Shown here in pieces: positions 63,406 to 64,000 of a stretch of 64,000 nt of DNA. This DNA comes from Terriglobales bacterium (lineage in GTDB: Bacteria; Acidobacteriota; Terriglobia; Terriglobales; Acidobacteriaceae). The notes under the pieces were generated by a model, which was given only the letters and a program-made list of their open reading frames with translations, had not been told where the DNA came from and searched no databases. Where the stretch lies: the NCBI GenBank assembly GCA_025462725.1, contig JAOAPE010000005.1:62001-126000 (forward strand), written 5' to 3'. Each line of letters opens with the position of its first letter. Position 1 is the stretch's first letter. The position numbers and the translations under genes were made by a program.

Positions 63406-64000
63406 CTATCGTCCTTGCCCGGCGCGCATGGATTCGTCCAGCGCGCGCTTCAACTTCAGCTTTTCCGCCGAGAGCTGTGTCAGCTCTAAGGTATTCCCCT
63501 GACGACCCGCCTCGTCTATCTGTGGCTGTAGCTGCTGCAGTGCGCGTTCGATGTGGGGACGTCGCATCGCGGCCAGAGCAACGCGGACGGTAGTAGCAGT
63601 AAGGTCCTCTCGTTCATCAGATCCCATTAGCAGGGCCGCAAGACGACTGCGGTCTGAATCCGACAATGCCAATTGCAGCGGCTCGCGTAACTCTTCTACC
63701 GAAGCATGAAGCAACGCGTCGAAGATCGGCTCTGTTGTCCAGCCTTCATGCAAATGCTCCGAGGTAAGCACATCGTGAACATTGGACTGCACAGCAGCGT
63801 CCTCTTTCGACTGCGACAGCAAGACGTGGATAAGGATTTTTTCGGCAGGCGAAGTCTGCTGTGCAGGGGCATCCGCCTTTACTTTTTGTGTCCGTGACGA
63901 TGCTGCCGATTTCAACTCCTGGCGCAACACAGCCGAGTCGATGGAGAGCCGTTGTGCGATCTCCGAAGCCAACTCGTCACGAACTATTCGGCTGGGAACA
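63406..64000 (-). CDS. dnaG: DNA primase DnaG, C-terminal part
   Basis: Partial gene running off the right edge (198 codons seen). The frame is open to 64000; an apparent start at 63972 is an internal Leu codon. The part seen is the linker end (DELASEIAQRLSIDSAVLRQ, typical of DnaG) and the helical DnaB-binding C-terminal domain (HLHEGWTTEPIFDALLHASV, and helices to the end). The position upstream of rpoD recalls the macromolecular synthesis operon. Confidence 0.85.
   Translation of the reverse strand, partial: VPSRIVRDELASEIAQRLSIDSAVLRQELKSAASSRTQKVKADAPAQQTSPAEKILIHVLLSQSKEDAAVQSNVHDVLTSEHLHEGWTTEPIFDALLHASVEELREPLQLALSDSDRSRLAALLMGSDEREDLTATTVRVALAAMRRPHIERALQQLQPQIDEAGRQGNTLELTQLSAEKLKLKRALDESMRAGQGR

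Overview
The window looks like chromosomal DNA of an acidobacterium (Acidobacteriota, Koribacter/Terriglobales-like). The grounds are the gene families together: TonB-dependent receptors with an N-terminal carboxypeptidase-regulatory domain, an alternative complex III plus caa3 oxidase cluster, a Ser/Thr kinase with TolB-like and TPR parts, orphan MacB-type permeases, a hopanoid glycosyltransferase, and a two-component-regulator propeller sensor. This is inferred from family content; no 16S rRNA is present.

Layout. 1-1362 is the N-terminal part of a TonB receptor running off the left edge. 1712-15001 is one long minus-strand respiratory operon, actABCDEF, an unknown membrane protein, sco, coxB, coxA, coxC and subunit IV, behind an extended -10 promoter near 15097. 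15308-27693 holds an AlkD-type DNA glycosylase, an aldehyde dehydrogenase broken by one in-frame TGA, a GH57 enzyme, two SDRs, HpnI and two FtsX/MacB permeases. RNase P RNA lies at 27830-28256. 28309-40234 carries a LolA-like protein, a GT4 enzyme, a nucleotidyltransferase, glyA and signalling or membrane genes. 40371-43325 pairs a second TonB receptor with a DUF2946-like protein. 43488-49497 carries rpiB, an intergenic repeat cluster, an enoyl-CoA hydratase, an alpha/beta hydrolase, alr and dnaB. 51579-58456 has a two-component system, a MATE exporter, a desaturase and others. 58601-64000 is rpoD, a propeller sensor and the end of dnaG.

The most unusual object is the roughly 1.3-kb stretch at 50070-51391. 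It has no convincing protein gene. Read on the minus strand it is full of hairpins capped by GNRA tetraloops, several with small internal loops. It ends in an 11-bp GNRA-capped terminator with a U-tract and has a plausible promoter just upstream. I read it as a very large structured non-coding RNA that I cannot assign to a known class.

Other points of interest: actE appears to start at a non-canonical ATT codon, which restores a lipoprotein signal peptide; coxC carries a loop insertion of about 90 residues; a sensor gene separates dnaG from rpoD; and several small genes, repeats and leaders are described below. The act/cox genes together would pass electrons from quinol through ACIII to the cytochrome-c-fused subunit II of the terminal oxidase, with Sco for CuA assembly.
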